DNA of 64,000 bases from Mucilaginibacter sp. Its GTDB lineage: Bacteria; Bacteroidota; Bacteroidia; Sphingobacteriales; Sphingobacteriaceae. Both the position numbers and the translations under genes were made by a program. Shown here in pieces: positions 8,119 through 15,927 of this stretch. The DNA lies in the NCBI GenBank assembly GCA_031292485.1, contig JARLHA010000051.1, forward strand, positions 1 to 64,000, read 5' to 3'. The notes beneath the pieces were generated by a model. That model saw only the letters and a list, made by a program, of their open reading frames with translations, had not been told where the DNA came from and made no database searches. Every line of letters starts with the position of its first letter. Position 1 is the first letter of the stretch.

Positions 8119-8877
8119 TCATCTGCTGATTTGTTTCGGTGCTATCAATACCCCTGTCGTATAATTCCAGTTAAAGGTAATAGTAGTTGAAGTGGCAACT
8201 ATACTGCCGGTGTAAGTAGTACCATTTAGTGTGACAGATAAAGGAAAAGTACCATTTGGCAAAAGACCTGGTTGGTTTTGCATAAAATTTATTACAGTGG
8301 CTATAGGGCTTTGGCCGATAGTACACTGGGCAGGTTGTTTTATATACAGAAGGTTGATCCCGTATTTATTATTGATCAGGCTATCAGCAGCCACCAGCCG
8401 GCTGATACCACAATACGATTTTTGGGTTTGGGCCACGAATGAAAGGTAGCTTGAATCGGCCGTTGGATTATTGTAGAAATGCGGAACCAGCGTGATCTGG
8501 TCGCCCGTAAGCGGAAGATAATTATAGGTGATAACGGGGTGATAAACAGAATCACTTACGGTGATGTATGTGCTGGCGGTTACCCCCCTGGCGGTTGCGC
8601 TCACCTGGTATTTGCCTGCTTTTTTAAAAAAAACCAACGCTTTGTTATTTTGGGTGATGAGTGAATCAAAACCTGAAGGTATTACATTCCATTTAACAGT
8701 GTCAGTTGATTTTGCGCTGCCAAGTAACAAAGTATCCGGCTGGTTGATATCAACCTTATAGGCCGATGCCTGCAATTTACCGTTTTGAGAACCTGGCAGG
8801 TCGCCAAATTTGTTACATGCTGACATTGCACAAAATACCAGCAAAAGCGCCGTAAAGCCATAAAGTGATTTTTTCAT
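8119..8877 (-). CDS. Lipoprotein with PKD-like domain
   Basis: 252 residues beginning with a lipoprotein signal, lipobox MSAC with the modified cysteine at 21, so it is anchored in the outer or inner membrane and faces the periplasm or outside. Residues about 35-110 look like an Ig/PKD-type beta-sandwich (DTVKWNVIPSGFDS, then GKYQVSATARGVTASTYITV). The remainder is a beta-rich domain of unknown family with two cysteines (SYCGISR, AQCTIGQ) that could form a disulfide. Upstream of it sits a divergent repeat pair; downstream is the ECF sigma gene in the same direction, about 150 bases away, separated by a hairpin. Function unknown. Confidence 0.7.
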   Translation of the reverse strand: MKKSLYGFTALLLVFCAMSACNKFGDLPGSQNGKLQASAYKVDINQPDTLLLGSAKSTDTVKWNVIPSGFDSLITQNNKALVFFKKAGKYQVSATARGVTASTYITVSDSVYHPVITYNYLPLTGDQITLVPHFYNNPTADSSYLSFVAQTQKSYCGISRLVAADSLINNKYGINLLYIKQPAQCTIGQSPIATVINFMQNQPGLLPNGTFPLSVTLNGTTYTGSIVATSTTITFNWNYTTGVLIAPKQISR

Positions 8878-8970
8878 TTTCTTTTAGTTTTTAAAGATGT
8901 GTTCTAATCCGTTTTATAGCATCATCGGGTTTAAGGGTAGAAACGTTGGGTGAAGGAGGAAAAAAGGAGT

Positions 8971-9067
8971 GAAGAACCAAGAGCCAGGATGGAACAAACT
9001 TCAAATAAAACTATTTCGGGCTTTTTCCTGGATCTTGATTCTTGACTTCTGGCTCTTCTCCATCCCC
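8971..9067. repeat. Paired inverted word arrays (AAGAGCCAGGA type)
   Basis: Left arm 8971-8992 (GAAGAACCAAGAGCCAGGAT) and right arm 9026-9067 (TCCTGGATCTTGATTCTTGA then CTTCTGGCTCTTCTCCATCC) are inverted copies. It fills the divergent region between the lipoprotein and tryptophan dioxygenase genes. The same word family recurs at 54724-54882. The array is open in the dioxygenase frame, which creates a false 40-codon N-terminal extension. Confidence 0.65.
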
Positions 9068-9077
9068 CAAATCTTAT

Positions 9078-9085
9078 TACATTTG
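9078..9085 (+). promoter_or_regulatory. -7 element abutting kynA start
   Basis: TACATTTG fits TAnnTTTG and ends four bases before the ATG at 9089, implying transcription starts on or next to the start codon. Confidence 0.45.
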
Positions 9086-9088
9086 ACC

Positions 9089-10039
9089 ATGCATTTCTCT
9101 CCCGAAATTGAAGAACGGCTGGCCCGTTTACAGGAAAAGTACGAAGCTATGGGACAGGACATGGTATCGTACCTTGATGGCCTGCTTCATGCTGATTTTT
9201 TGACCTATTGGGATTATATTCACCTGGATACCCTATTGAGCCTGCAAAACCCCAAAACGCCTTTCCCCGATGAGGAAATTTTTATCATTTATCACCAGAT
9301 CACCGAGCTCTATTTTAAGCTGGTCTTGCATGAATGTAAACAGATTACCGCCGCGCAGCCTTTAAATGCTGATTTTTTTTCAGCTCGTTTAAAACGTATC
9401 AACCGGTATTTTGAAGCGCTTACCCAATCGTTTGAGATTATGGTAGAGGGAATGGAAAAAGATCAGTTCCTTAAATTCAGGATGTCACTGCTGCCGGCAA
9501 GCGGCTTTCAAAGCGGGCAATACCGGATGATAGAAATTTATGCTACCAATTTTATCAACCTGGTAGCCAGGGATAAACGGGAAGAATTGAAACTTGCCGC
9601 TATAGAGGAACAGTTTGAATACATTTATTGGAAATTCGGCGCCACCGAGCTATCTACAGGTAAAAAAACATTGACCCTTAAACAGTTTGAAAAGAAATAC
9701 GCCAAAACGTTTATTGATTTGGGTAAAGAAAGTATCCACCATAATTTTAACGCTCTTTATCACCAGCTTAAAAATAACAATCAGGCAACAACACCGCTTG
9801 AAGATGAATTAAGGCAGCTGGACATCAATGTAAATGTAAACTGGCCGCTGTCGCACTATAAATCTGCCGTGCGCTACCTTAACCGCGAGCCGGAAGAGAT
9901 AAAAGCCACCGGCGGCACCAACTGGCAGAAGTATTTGCCCCCAAGATTCCAGAAACGCATATTTTACCCGGAATTATGGACCGAACAGGAAATTGATGAA
10001 TGGGGAAAAGGCTGGGTGGAGAAAATCATTGGCTCATAG
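9089..10039 (+). CDS. kynA: Tryptophan 2,3-dioxygenase
   Basis: Heme dioxygenase that opens the indole ring of L-tryptophan to N-formylkynurenine, first step of the kynurenine route. The 316-residue protein from ATG 9089 has the family signatures DFLTYWDYIHLDTLLSLQ, ITELYFKLVLHE, SGFQSGQYRMIEIYATNF and the C-terminal SHYKSAVRYLNREPE ... GTNWQKYLPPRFQKR. The upstream part of the open frame (8969-9088) encodes an intergenic repeat and is not translated in my reading. The His of FKLVLHE-type helices and that in SHYKSAV are the likely heme/substrate histidines. No other kynurenine gene is in the window. The next gene, ilvE, is in the same direction but separated by a repeat pair. Confidence 0.9.
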   Translation: MHFSPEIEERLARLQEKYEAMGQDMVSYLDGLLHADFLTYWDYIHLDTLLSLQNPKTPFPDEEIFIIYHQITELYFKLVLHECKQITAAQPLNADFFSARLKRINRYFEALTQSFEIMVEGMEKDQFLKFRMSLLPASGFQSGQYRMIEIYATNFINLVARDKREELKLAAIEEQFEYIYWKFGATELSTGKKTLTLKQFEKKYAKTFIDLGKESIHHNFNALYHQLKNNNQATTPLEDELRQLDINVNVNWPLSHYKSAVRYLNREPEEIKATGGTNWQKYLPPRFQKRIFYPELWTEQEIDEWGKGWVEKIIGS

Positions 10040-10120
10040 TTCATGGCCGAAATCTATTTTATAAAGCTTTAGTATATTATTTTTGTAAAAAAAACGGCAA
10101 TGAACCATGAACTATGAGCC
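10031..10120. repeat. Paired inverted repeat (GGCTCATAGTTCATGG)
   Basis: A perfect 16-base inverted repeat: GGCTCATAGTTCATGG at 10031-10046 and its reverse complement at 10105-10120, with extra GAAC/CATG words around. The left arm contains the last codons and TAG stop of kynA. Same word family as 5088-5257 and 46284-46400, including the CCGAAA/CAGAAG following the word. Confidence 0.8.
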
Positions 10121-10176
10121 ATGAACTAAAAAAAATCGCTAAATTGCCATTTTTCGAATTCTAATACTAAAAGGCC

Positions 10177-11241
10177 ATGACTGAGACGCTGGACATCAAG
10201 ATCACAAAAACAAACCACTCCCGTTTGGAAGAAACGGATTTTAACAATCTACAATTTGGTAAAACATTTTCCGACCACATGTTTGTGGCCGATTACGAAA
10301 ATGGAGAATGGAAGAATTTTCAGATAGTCCCTTACGGCGAGGTCTCTTTTAGTCCTGCTATTTCTGCTTTACACTACGGTCAATCATTTTTTGAAGGTAT
10401 AAAAGCTTACAAACATGCTGACGGGCAGGTATCTGTTTTCCGTCCTGATAAAAATGCCACCCGTTTTAATAAATCGGCAGAGCGTTTGTGCATGCCACAA
10501 TTACCCGAAGAAATTTTCGTACAGAGTATAGCCGCAGTGGTAGATATTGACCGCGATTGGGTTCCTTCGAAAGCACATCATTCGATGTATATCCGCCCGT
10601 TTATGTTCGCCACTGATCCTTTTTTGGGAGTACAGCCTTCAAGCACTTATAAATTTATGGTTTTACTAGGTCCCGTTGGCCCGTATTTTTCAAAAACCTT
10701 ACGCGTAAAAGTGGAGACCTTTTTTACCCGGGCTGCTGAAGGCGGTATGGGTTATGCCAAATCGTCGGGCAACTATGGGGGCGCTATGCTGGCAGGAAAA
10801 CGTGCCACCGAAGAAGGTTTTGACCAGGTAATCTGGACCGATGCCAAAAACCACGAGTATGTGGAAGAAATGGGAGCAGCCAACGTAATGTTTGTGCTGG
10901 ATGGTGTGCTGATCACCCCATCAACCCGGGATACCATTTTAGACGGCGTTACCCGCGACACTGTTTTAACCCTTGCACGCGAATGGGGCATGCCGGTTGA
11001 GGAGCGCCGCATATCTGTTGCTGAAATTATTGAAGGCGCCAAAACAGGCAAACTGACTGACGCTTTCGGCGCAGGCACGGCCGCTACTATTGCGCCGGTT
11101 GGTTCCATCAGCTATAACGGTGAAGAGTATTTCCTCATCGACCCTAAAGAAAGAGAGTTTTCGCAAAAGGTTTTAAAGGAGCTGGATGCTATAAAATATG
11201 GTTCAGCTGAAGATACCCACGGGTGGAATTATATAGTGTAG
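10177..11241 (+). CDS. ilvE: Branched-chain amino acid aminotransferase
   Basis: PLP-dependent class IV aminotransferase, 354 residues, interconverting Leu/Ile/Val and their 2-oxo acids. It is of the longer type shared with eukaryotic BCATs: LHYGQSFFEGIKAYK and VFRPDKNATRFNKSAERLCM near the N terminus, PLP lysine in GYAKSSGNYGGAM (about 198), the family EEMGAANVMFVL, and the phosphate-binding DAFGAGTAATIAPVG. The ATG at 10177 gives the usual start. Monocistronic and convergent with clpS. No leader peptide or attenuator is seen ahead of it, in contrast to the IlvN-like gene at 13.3 kb. Confidence 0.93.
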   Translation: MTETLDIKITKTNHSRLEETDFNNLQFGKTFSDHMFVADYENGEWKNFQIVPYGEVSFSPAISALHYGQSFFEGIKAYKHADGQVSVFRPDKNATRFNKSAERLCMPQLPEEIFVQSIAAVVDIDRDWVPSKAHHSMYIRPFMFATDPFLGVQPSSTYKFMVLLGPVGPYFSKTLRVKVETFFTRAAEGGMGYAKSSGNYGGAMLAGKRATEEGFDQVIWTDAKNHEYVEEMGAANVMFVLDGVLITPSTRDTILDGVTRDTVLTLAREWGMPVEERRISVAEIIEGAKTGKLTDAFGAGTAATIAPVGSISYNGEEYFLIDPKEREFSQKVLKELDAIKYGSAEDTHGWNYIV

Positions 11242-11426
11242 TCAGACGTCTTGAGTCTGACTATCAAAAACGATAAAAATCTATTATTATTCAGATAAGC
11301 GCCTTTAATGTTTTAAGGGCGCTTTTTTATTGAGCAGGCTAATTACTTCAGCGGCAATCTTAACACCCGGCCACGCAGGATTTTTCGACTTCAGACTCAA
11401 GACTCAATACTTTCGACTCAAACTCC
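11241..11426. repeat. Paired inverted word arrays (GACTCAAGACTC type)
   Basis: Left arm 11241-11261 (GTCAGACGTCTTGAGTCTGA) directly follows the ilvE stop; right arm 11386-11426 (CAGACTCAAGACTCAATACT and neighbours) directly follows the clpS stop on the other strand. Both convergent genes therefore have the same word in sense orientation after their stops. A terminator hairpin lies between the arms. Confidence 0.7.
11297..11331 (+). terminator. Rho-independent terminator of ilvE
   Basis: AAGCGCCTTTAA pairs with TTTAAGGGCGCTT around a 3-base loop, followed by a run of six T within 11322-11329. It sits between the two arms of the word array. Confidence 0.75.
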
Positions 11427-11708
11427 TTAGTCCACACTCACCGTTAACCCCTCCTGCTGCAAGATCTTGCGGTAAACCTCTACTTCGGTAAACGAGCCTT
11501 CAAGCACTGCACACTTGCCTTCATTATGTACCTTCCAGGCTATCTTTTCGGATTGGTTTTCTGAGTAATCGAGGTATTTCATCATGCAAAAGATCACATG
11601 GTCGAACGTGTTAACATCATCGTTCCATAAAATGAGGCGGTGAAGCTCCTTCAGGCTTACCAGCAATTCCTCCAGGGTAAATGTTTCTTCCTGTACTTCG
11701 GTTGACAT
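11427..11708 (-). CDS. clpS: ATP-dependent Clp protease adaptor ClpS
   Basis: Adaptor that delivers N-degron substrates to ClpAP/ClpCP in the cytoplasm. 93 residues from ATG 11708 (MSTEVQEE). Family hallmarks are LILWNDDVNTFDHVIFCMMK (about 26-45), with the NDDVNT substrate pocket, and AWKVHNEGKCAVLEGSFTEVE with the His and following residues that contact the substrate N terminus and ClpA. Four more codons upstream up to 11720 are open but not needed. Convergent with ilvE. Confidence 0.92.
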   Translation of the reverse strand: MSTEVQEETFTLEELLVSLKELHRLILWNDDVNTFDHVIFCMMKYLDYSENQSEKIAWKVHNEGKCAVLEGSFTEVEVYRKILQQEGLTVSVD

Positions 11709-11793
11709 ACGTAACGGCAAATTTACTCAAAAACTATAATAAAATATGCAAAAATGTGTTCAAATGGCGATTAAACAAACATTCAACCCACAA

Positions 11794-12645
11794 ATGAGAC
11801 AAACCATCCCCTGCCTGTTAACCGCTCTTATGCTTTCTATATTTATCAGCACAGGTTTTGCACAGGACACTAAAATATTAACACTCTTCGCGCCACCCAA
11901 AAACATTGTGATCGACGGCGATGCAAAAGATTGGGGCGACAGCCTGCACTACTACAACACCGAATACCGTATCAATTACGATATTGCCAATACCAAAGAC
12001 ACCCTCTACATGGCCATCCGGGTAAACGACCGCCTTAACCAGATGCGCATCCTGCACAGCGGGCTCACCTTCAGCATAGATACCAAAGGCAAAAAGAAAG
12101 AAACCTTCAGCATTACCTTTCCGCTGAACGTTGGGAGCAGTAAACCCCCTGTAGAAAGCCTGCATACCGACGATGCCCCGGCCGATATTACCAAAAAGGA
12201 CCGCGACGAACTGCTACGCGAACGCCTCACTAACCTGCGCGGCATAAAAGTTACCGGCTTTAAGGATGTAGAAGACGAAATGATGACCACTTCCAATACC
12301 TACGGCTTTCAAACGGCCGTAAATTACGACCAAAACGGTTACCTGGTTTGCGAAGCCGCCATTCCCCTTAACATCTTCCATGCGGATAATCTTACGGCTG
12401 GGATTTGGGCCTTTAACTTCAAAATAAACGGTATACAGCGCAAACCACCGGGCGAAGGCGGCGAAAACGGTGAGCACGAAAGCCATGGCGGCCGCGGTGG
12501 AGGCGGCATGGGCGAAGGTGGTGGCGGCGGCCATCGCGGGGGCCGGGGCGGCGGCGGCAGCCATGCGCAGCAGGCAGGCACCAGTGGCGCCGGCGAAACA
12601 GGCAAATCAGAAGACTTTTGGGTGAAGTATTATTTGGCAAAGTAA
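11794..12645 (+). CDS. Secreted CBM9-like protein with a Gly/His-rich insertion
   Basis: About 283 residues from ATG 11794, signal peptide MRQTIPCLLTALMLSIFIST ending GFA-Q; in-frame ATGs at 11746 and 11764 lie upstream and cannot be excluded. The body resembles the family 9 carbohydrate-binding/DOMON-like fold: NIVIDGDAKDWGDSL, then YDIANTKDTLYMAIRVND. Between that domain and the last strand (SEDFWVKYYLAK) lies a region of about 40 residues made mostly of Gly, His, Arg and Glu (12441-12600), GC-rich compared with its surroundings. This could be a flexible or metal-binding loop. Heme or sugar binding is possible but not shown. Its stop is followed at once by an iterated repeat. Confidence 0.65.
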   Translation: MRQTIPCLLTALMLSIFISTGFAQDTKILTLFAPPKNIVIDGDAKDWGDSLHYYNTEYRINYDIANTKDTLYMAIRVNDRLNQMRILHSGLTFSIDTKGKKKETFSITFPLNVGSSKPPVESLHTDDAPADITKKDRDELLRERLTNLRGIKVTGFKDVEDEMMTTSNTYGFQTAVNYDQNGYLVCEAAIPLNIFHADNLTAGIWAFNFKINGIQRKPPGEGGENGEHESHGGRGGGGMGEGGGGGHRGGRGGGGSHAQQAGTSGAGETGKSEDFWVKYYLAK

Positions 12646-12656
12646 GCGTTGCCGTT

Positions 12657-12735
12657 CCCCCTGAACAACAGGAACAAGGGTGAACAACGGTGAACACCAG
12701 GGAACAACGGTGAACAGCAGGGAACAACTCCAAGC
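12657..12735 (+). repeat. Iterated GGTGAACAACGG-type word array, single arm
   Basis: Seven or so imperfect copies of a roughly 10-base word (GAACAACGGT, GAACACCAGG, GAACAGCAGG) directly after the CBM9-like gene. Unlike most other arrays in the window no inverted partner was found. The stretch to 12875 contains nothing else recognisable. Confidence 0.6.
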
Positions 12736-12875
12736 AACTGTAAATCAATTAGTTTACATATTTAGTCATGCAAAAAATATAAAAAAACAGCCTGACAGGC
12801 CACGTTTTTACTATATTTGACATAGCGGTATTAAGGCAAAAAACAACAATTTACCGCAATTTAACCGCCAATTCT

Positions 12876-13031
12876 ATGCTCAAACCCGAATGGATCCCCC
12901 TGGCGTATCAGGATACTGCTGCACAGCAGCCACCAATTGCCGCTGCAGCAAGCACAAAACCCAAACCCTCCCGGGTAAAAACCCTCCAAATCAACAAAAA
13001 GAAGTATCCGGCATCGCGTCCTTCAAAATAA
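12876..13031 (+). CDS. Possible small protein, unknown
   Basis: A 51-codon frame from ATG 12876 to TAA 13029-13031, N terminus MLKPEWIPLAYQDTAAQQPP, Ala/Pro/Lys-rich with a basic C terminus. No family recognised. It sits just upstream of the leader-peptide promoter, in the same direction. It could be real or chance; nothing but its tidy amino acid use supports it. Confidence 0.25.
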   Translation: MLKPEWIPLAYQDTAAQQPPIAAAASTKPKPSRVKTLQINKKKYPASRPSK

Positions 13032-13086
13032 AGGTTACCGCATTTAAGGAAAAACTAACATCCTGCCATAAATATTCAGCAAACAA

Positions 13087-13118
13087 TTTTTGCAATATTT
13101 ATAAAATTATTACCTTGC
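13087..13118 (+). promoter_or_regulatory. Promoter of the ilv-type leader
   Basis: TTTTTGC (13087-13093) and TACCTTGC (13111-13118) separated by 17 bases fit the Bacteroidota -33/-7 pattern (last element one base off TAnnTTTG). Transcription would begin near 13123, just before the leader-peptide ATG at 13127. Confidence 0.5.
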
Positions 13119-13126
13119 AAACCTGC

Positions 13127-13219
13127 ATGGCAACCAATAAACTATATACCCGCATTTCAAGCGCAATAATTATTGTCGTTGTCCTCCTTATTATTCCCAT
13201 ACTACCGGGGGTATCCTGA
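13127..13219 (+). CDS. Branched-chain amino acid leader peptide
   Basis: A 30-codon frame, ATG 13127 to TGA 13217-13219. Its second half reads SSAIIIVVVLLIIPILPGVS: 13 of 20 residues are Ile, Val or Leu, with runs of Ile, Val, Leu and Ile. That composition and the position right before a terminator are the hallmarks of attenuator leader peptides such as E. coli IlvL. It has no signal-peptide logic (no following protein) and ends 33 bases before the terminator stem. Its translation would measure charged Ile/Val/Leu tRNA. It is also in frame with a longer open stretch starting at 12890, which I regard as chance. Confidence 0.8.
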   Translation: MATNKLYTRISSAIIIVVVLLIIPILPGVS

Positions 13220-13284
13220 TTATATTGTCAAAAAATTTACCAGCAATATTCAGCCCTCCGGAAATACCGGGGGGCTTTTTTTTT
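13203..13284 (+). promoter_or_regulatory. Transcription attenuator (antiterminator/terminator)
   Basis: Terminator: GCCCTCCGG (13253-13261), loop AAATA, CCGGGGGGC (13267-13275), then nine T (13276-13284). Antiterminator: CCGGGGG (13205-13211), inside the last leader codons, can pair with CCTCCGG (13255-13261), the left terminator arm, so the two structures exclude each other. A ribosome stalled in the Ile/Val/Leu codons (13166-13200) leaves 13205-13211 free and transcription continues; one that reaches the TGA at 13217 covers it and the terminator forms. Confidence 0.8.
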
Positions 13285-13296
13285 AATCTTAAAATC

Positions 13297-13806
13297 ATGA
13301 AAAAGTTATCCAAACAGCACCAGCAAACCATTTTCGTCATCTATGCTGAAGACAAAAAAGGCCTCCTCGGCCAAATCCTTGTTTATTTTAACAGGAAGAA
13401 CTTTGAAGTGAAAAGCCTCAACGTTGCCCGGACAGACATCAGCGACCTGGTACTGCTAACACTGGAATCTGTCGTTCCCGAAAATGAACTGCTGCCTTTT
13501 ACTGAACGGCTGAAAAAGATCATCGAAGTATACGCGATAACCACTTATGATACCAGCCACCAGCTCAAAAAAACCGGCTTTTACCGGATGGCGGCTATTG
13601 CACTGAATAACAATATCTGGCAATTGCTTGGCACCTACGGCGCCCAGCTGAGCAGCATAGGAAACGATACCTTCATGATCAGTAAAACCGGCAGCGACCA
13701 CGACCTGGCCACACTTTATGCCAAGCTGGAAGGCCCGCATTTACTGGGCTTTTGCAAAAGCGGCCTGATCATCGAAGAAAGCCTCGTTCCGTTTGAAATA
13801 CTGTGA
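13297..13806 (+). CDS. IlvN-like ACT protein (acetolactate synthase small-subunit paralogue)
   Basis: 169 residues from ATG 13297, the first start after the attenuator; a TTG-initiated extension would run back through the terminator. N-terminal ACT domain: FVIYAEDKKGLLGQILVYFN, NRKNFEVKSLNVA, then LKKIIEVYAITTYDT. The second half follows the IlvN/IlvH C-terminal domain (GFYRMAAIA, LLGTYGAQLSSIGNDTFMIS, LLGFCKSGLIIEES). IlvN binds valine and regulates acetolactate synthase (IlvB). No ilvB, ilvC or ilvD lies nearby, and the next gene converges, so it is monocistronic. The sequence is divergent from typical IlvN, so it could be a dedicated regulatory paralogue. The attenuator strongly supports a branched-chain role. 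Confidence 0.72.
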   Translation: MKKLSKQHQQTIFVIYAEDKKGLLGQILVYFNRKNFEVKSLNVARTDISDLVLLTLESVVPENELLPFTERLKKIIEVYAITTYDTSHQLKKTGFYRMAAIALNNNIWQLLGTYGAQLSSIGNDTFMISKTGSDHDLATLYAKLEGPHLLGFCKSGLIIEESLVPFEIL

Positions 13807-13839
13807 TCCGGATGTTTTACCGGGTTGCAGGCTTTATTT

Positions 13840-13871
13840 TTGTCATTGCGGGCTAGGGCCCGCAATGACAA
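13840..13871. terminator. Long perfect hairpin between convergent genes
   Basis: TTGTCATTGCGGGC (13840-13853) and its exact reverse complement (13858-13871) around a 4-base loop. It lies between the IlvN-like gene and the hexosaminidase gene, which converge. A T-run precedes rather than follows the stem on the plus strand, so it is a weak classical terminator; it may also be a dispersed GTCATTGCGGG palindrome. Confidence 0.55.
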
Positions 13872-13885
13872 ATTAAGGAATAGTA

Positions 13886-15778
13886 TTAGTGTTTCTGGCT
13901 TCTCTGCACCCTGGTTTCCAATTCAGCTATCGGCATAGTTACCATGCGGCCAACGGGTTTATTGCCGCGGTAAGTGATCACTTTTAACTGGGTGGCATCC
14001 TCCGGCACAAGTAACGGCGCGGTATATTTAGGATAAAACCTGTCCGGGTACGAGTTATCAAAACTGTAATAAATATCCAAGCCGGGCAGCTCATTGGTTA
14101 ATTCCACAATCATCTTATTATCCGGGGTCAGCTTTGGCTCAAAGCTTGGGTCGTATACACTTGGCGCATATTTTATCCCGGCTTCATCAAGCCTGCCGAA
14201 ATGCTTCTCTACCCGGGGGTAAAAGTTATCCCAGTTTTTCTTGTCCTTTGGCGACCATACCGATTCAGCAATCGCAAAACCGCGCGGCCAGGTCATATAA
14301 TCCACCTGCCTGAAATTAAATACCTGCTCTGTCCAAAGGTTTGCTTGTCCGCCCAGTATCAGTTTCGCGTCAACACTGTCGGGCACCGGCTCAAATTCAT
14401 AGGTTTTGTTTAAACGCAGGGTAGCATACACATGCGGCTCCATTACCCGGTCGCTTTGCATATAGTCAAGGTAAGCAAAAGTGGTTGGGCTCATTACCAC
14501 TTCGTGGCCAAGTTTGGCGGCGGTAATACCGCCCTGTATGCCGCGCCAGCTCATTACGGCTGCATTGGGGCCCAAACCGCCTTCAATGATCTCGTCCCAG
14601 CCCATAAATTTTTTACCTTTTGATTCTACTATTTTCTCCAAACGTTTTTCAAAATAGCTTTGCACTTCTTCGTAGGTTTTCAGGTTTTCGCGCTTCATTA
14701 AAGCGGTAACCGAATCGCTTTTTTGCCAGTATTCTTTGTTACACTCATCACCGCCCATGTGCATATACCCAAAAGGGAACAATTTGGCTACTTCGGTTAC
14801 TACCTTATCTAAAAAAACGTAAGTTTTTTCGCTGGATGGGTTTAAGGTATTATCGGTTTGCTGGTCCTCTCCTGAGCGTACCACAAATTTATCAGCACCC
14901 GGTGTGCACGAAAGTTCAGGATACGAAACCACCGCCGCCATGCTGTGTCCCGGTACATCAATTTCGGGCATAATATTCATAAAGCGGTCTTTGGCGTATT
15001 GTACCAGTTCTTTTATATCCTCCTGGGTATAAAAACCGCCATAAGTGCGCGGCTCATCAGCCTTAGGTGGAGAAAAGTCGCCAAAATGGCCAATTTTTTT
15101 AACATTATAAGCACCAACGGTGGTTAAACGCGGCAGGCTTTTTATTTCAACACGCCATCCTTCATCATCAGTAAGGTGCATGTGCAGCAGGTTAAATTTG
15201 TAGCGGGCCATCTGGTCGATATACTGCTCAACTTCTTCTTTGGTGAAAAAATGCCGAGAAACATCCAGCATCAATCCCCTCCAGCCAAAACGCGGGTAAT
15301 CCTTAATATCCACCAACGGAGCCGTCCAGGTAAAGTTAGGTACAGCCTCCAGGCTTTCAATCTCTTTCGGGAACAATTGCAACAGTGTTTGCGCGCCGTA
15401 AAACAAGCCTGCAGCGGTGTTTGCTTTTATTACGATCCCTTTTTTTCCAACCCAAAGCTGGTACCCTTCTTTACCAATCTCTGCATCGTTATTGGTATTT
15501 AACTGTAATTTAATAGTCGCCGGGGCCGAAAATGCATTTCTTACGGTAACTGCAAAACCTGTTGCGGTTGTCAGCTTATTCCGTAAAAAGGTAGTAACCA
15601 ATTTTTCCTCCGCCTGCGAACCGGCCTCAATTAAAATATGCTTGGGCAGCGTATATTCGCCGTCCCTTGTTACTACGCTTACAGGTTCGGGAATAATAGC
15701 CAAAGTGCCTTTATTGTTTTGGGCGAAGGAGACGGACGCCATAAAACAACAGATGGACAAAAGAAATACTTTTTTCAT
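13886..15778 (-). CDS. Secreted beta-N-acetylhexosaminidase, GH20
   Basis: 630 residues. Signal peptide 1-19 (MKKVFLLSICCFMASVSFA). GH20b N-terminal domain to about 150, then the catalytic barrel: HLTDDEGWRVEIKSLPRL (201-218), MPEIDVPGHSMA (270-281), and MHMGGDECNKEYW (339-351) with the catalytic Asp344-Glu345 pair; SWRGIQGG and NLWTEQVF complete the active site. From about 540 a beta-sandwich chitobiase C-terminal domain (IYYSFDNSYPDRFYPKYTAP). It releases terminal GlcNAc/GalNAc from glycans or chito-oligosaccharides in the periplasm or outside. Monocistronic. Confidence 0.95.
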   Translation of the reverse strand: MKKVFLLSICCFMASVSFAQNNKGTLAIIPEPVSVVTRDGEYTLPKHILIEAGSQAEEKLVTTFLRNKLTTATGFAVTVRNAFSAPATIKLQLNTNNDAEIGKEGYQLWVGKKGIVIKANTAAGLFYGAQTLLQLFPKEIESLEAVPNFTWTAPLVDIKDYPRFGWRGLMLDVSRHFFTKEEVEQYIDQMARYKFNLLHMHLTDDEGWRVEIKSLPRLTTVGAYNVKKIGHFGDFSPPKADEPRTYGGFYTQEDIKELVQYAKDRFMNIMPEIDVPGHSMAAVVSYPELSCTPGADKFVVRSGEDQQTDNTLNPSSEKTYVFLDKVVTEVAKLFPFGYMHMGGDECNKEYWQKSDSVTALMKRENLKTYEEVQSYFEKRLEKIVESKGKKFMGWDEIIEGGLGPNAAVMSWRGIQGGITAAKLGHEVVMSPTTFAYLDYMQSDRVMEPHVYATLRLNKTYEFEPVPDSVDAKLILGGQANLWTEQVFNFRQVDYMTWPRGFAIAESVWSPKDKKNWDNFYPRVEKHFGRLDEAGIKYAPSVYDPSFEPKLTPDNKMIVELTNELPGLDIYYSFDNSYPDRFYPKYTAPLLVPEDATQLKVITYRGNKPVGRMVTMPIAELETRVQRSQKH

Positions 15779-15927
15779 TCTACAGGTGTTTAAAAAGGGT
15801 TTACAATACAGGGGCTTACAGCCTGCAAATTATACTTTTTAAATAATATTAAAAAGTGTTTCACCATAAAATCATCACCGGATAATTATTATATTGCGTC
15901 ATCCCGACACATTATAAACCAATTTTC

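Noticed and set aside
8969..9088. Forty-codon N-terminal extension of tryptophan dioxygenase
   Set aside because: It reads through an intergenic inverted repeat array and begins with GTG; the family starts at ATG 9089.
12339..12748. Pro/Ala/Arg-rich frames opposite the Gly-rich region
   Set aside because: Low-complexity shadow of the Gly/His-rich stretch.
12890..13126. Upstream part of a 109-codon frame that continues into the leader peptide
   Set aside because: Composition is unlike a real protein, no start signal is seen, and the Ile/Val/Leu leader with its own ATG and promoter explains the last 30 codons better.
13840..13871. Hairpin as a classical Rho-independent terminator
   Set aside because: The T-run lies before rather than after the stem on the plus strand, so only a general palindrome/terminator-like call is given.
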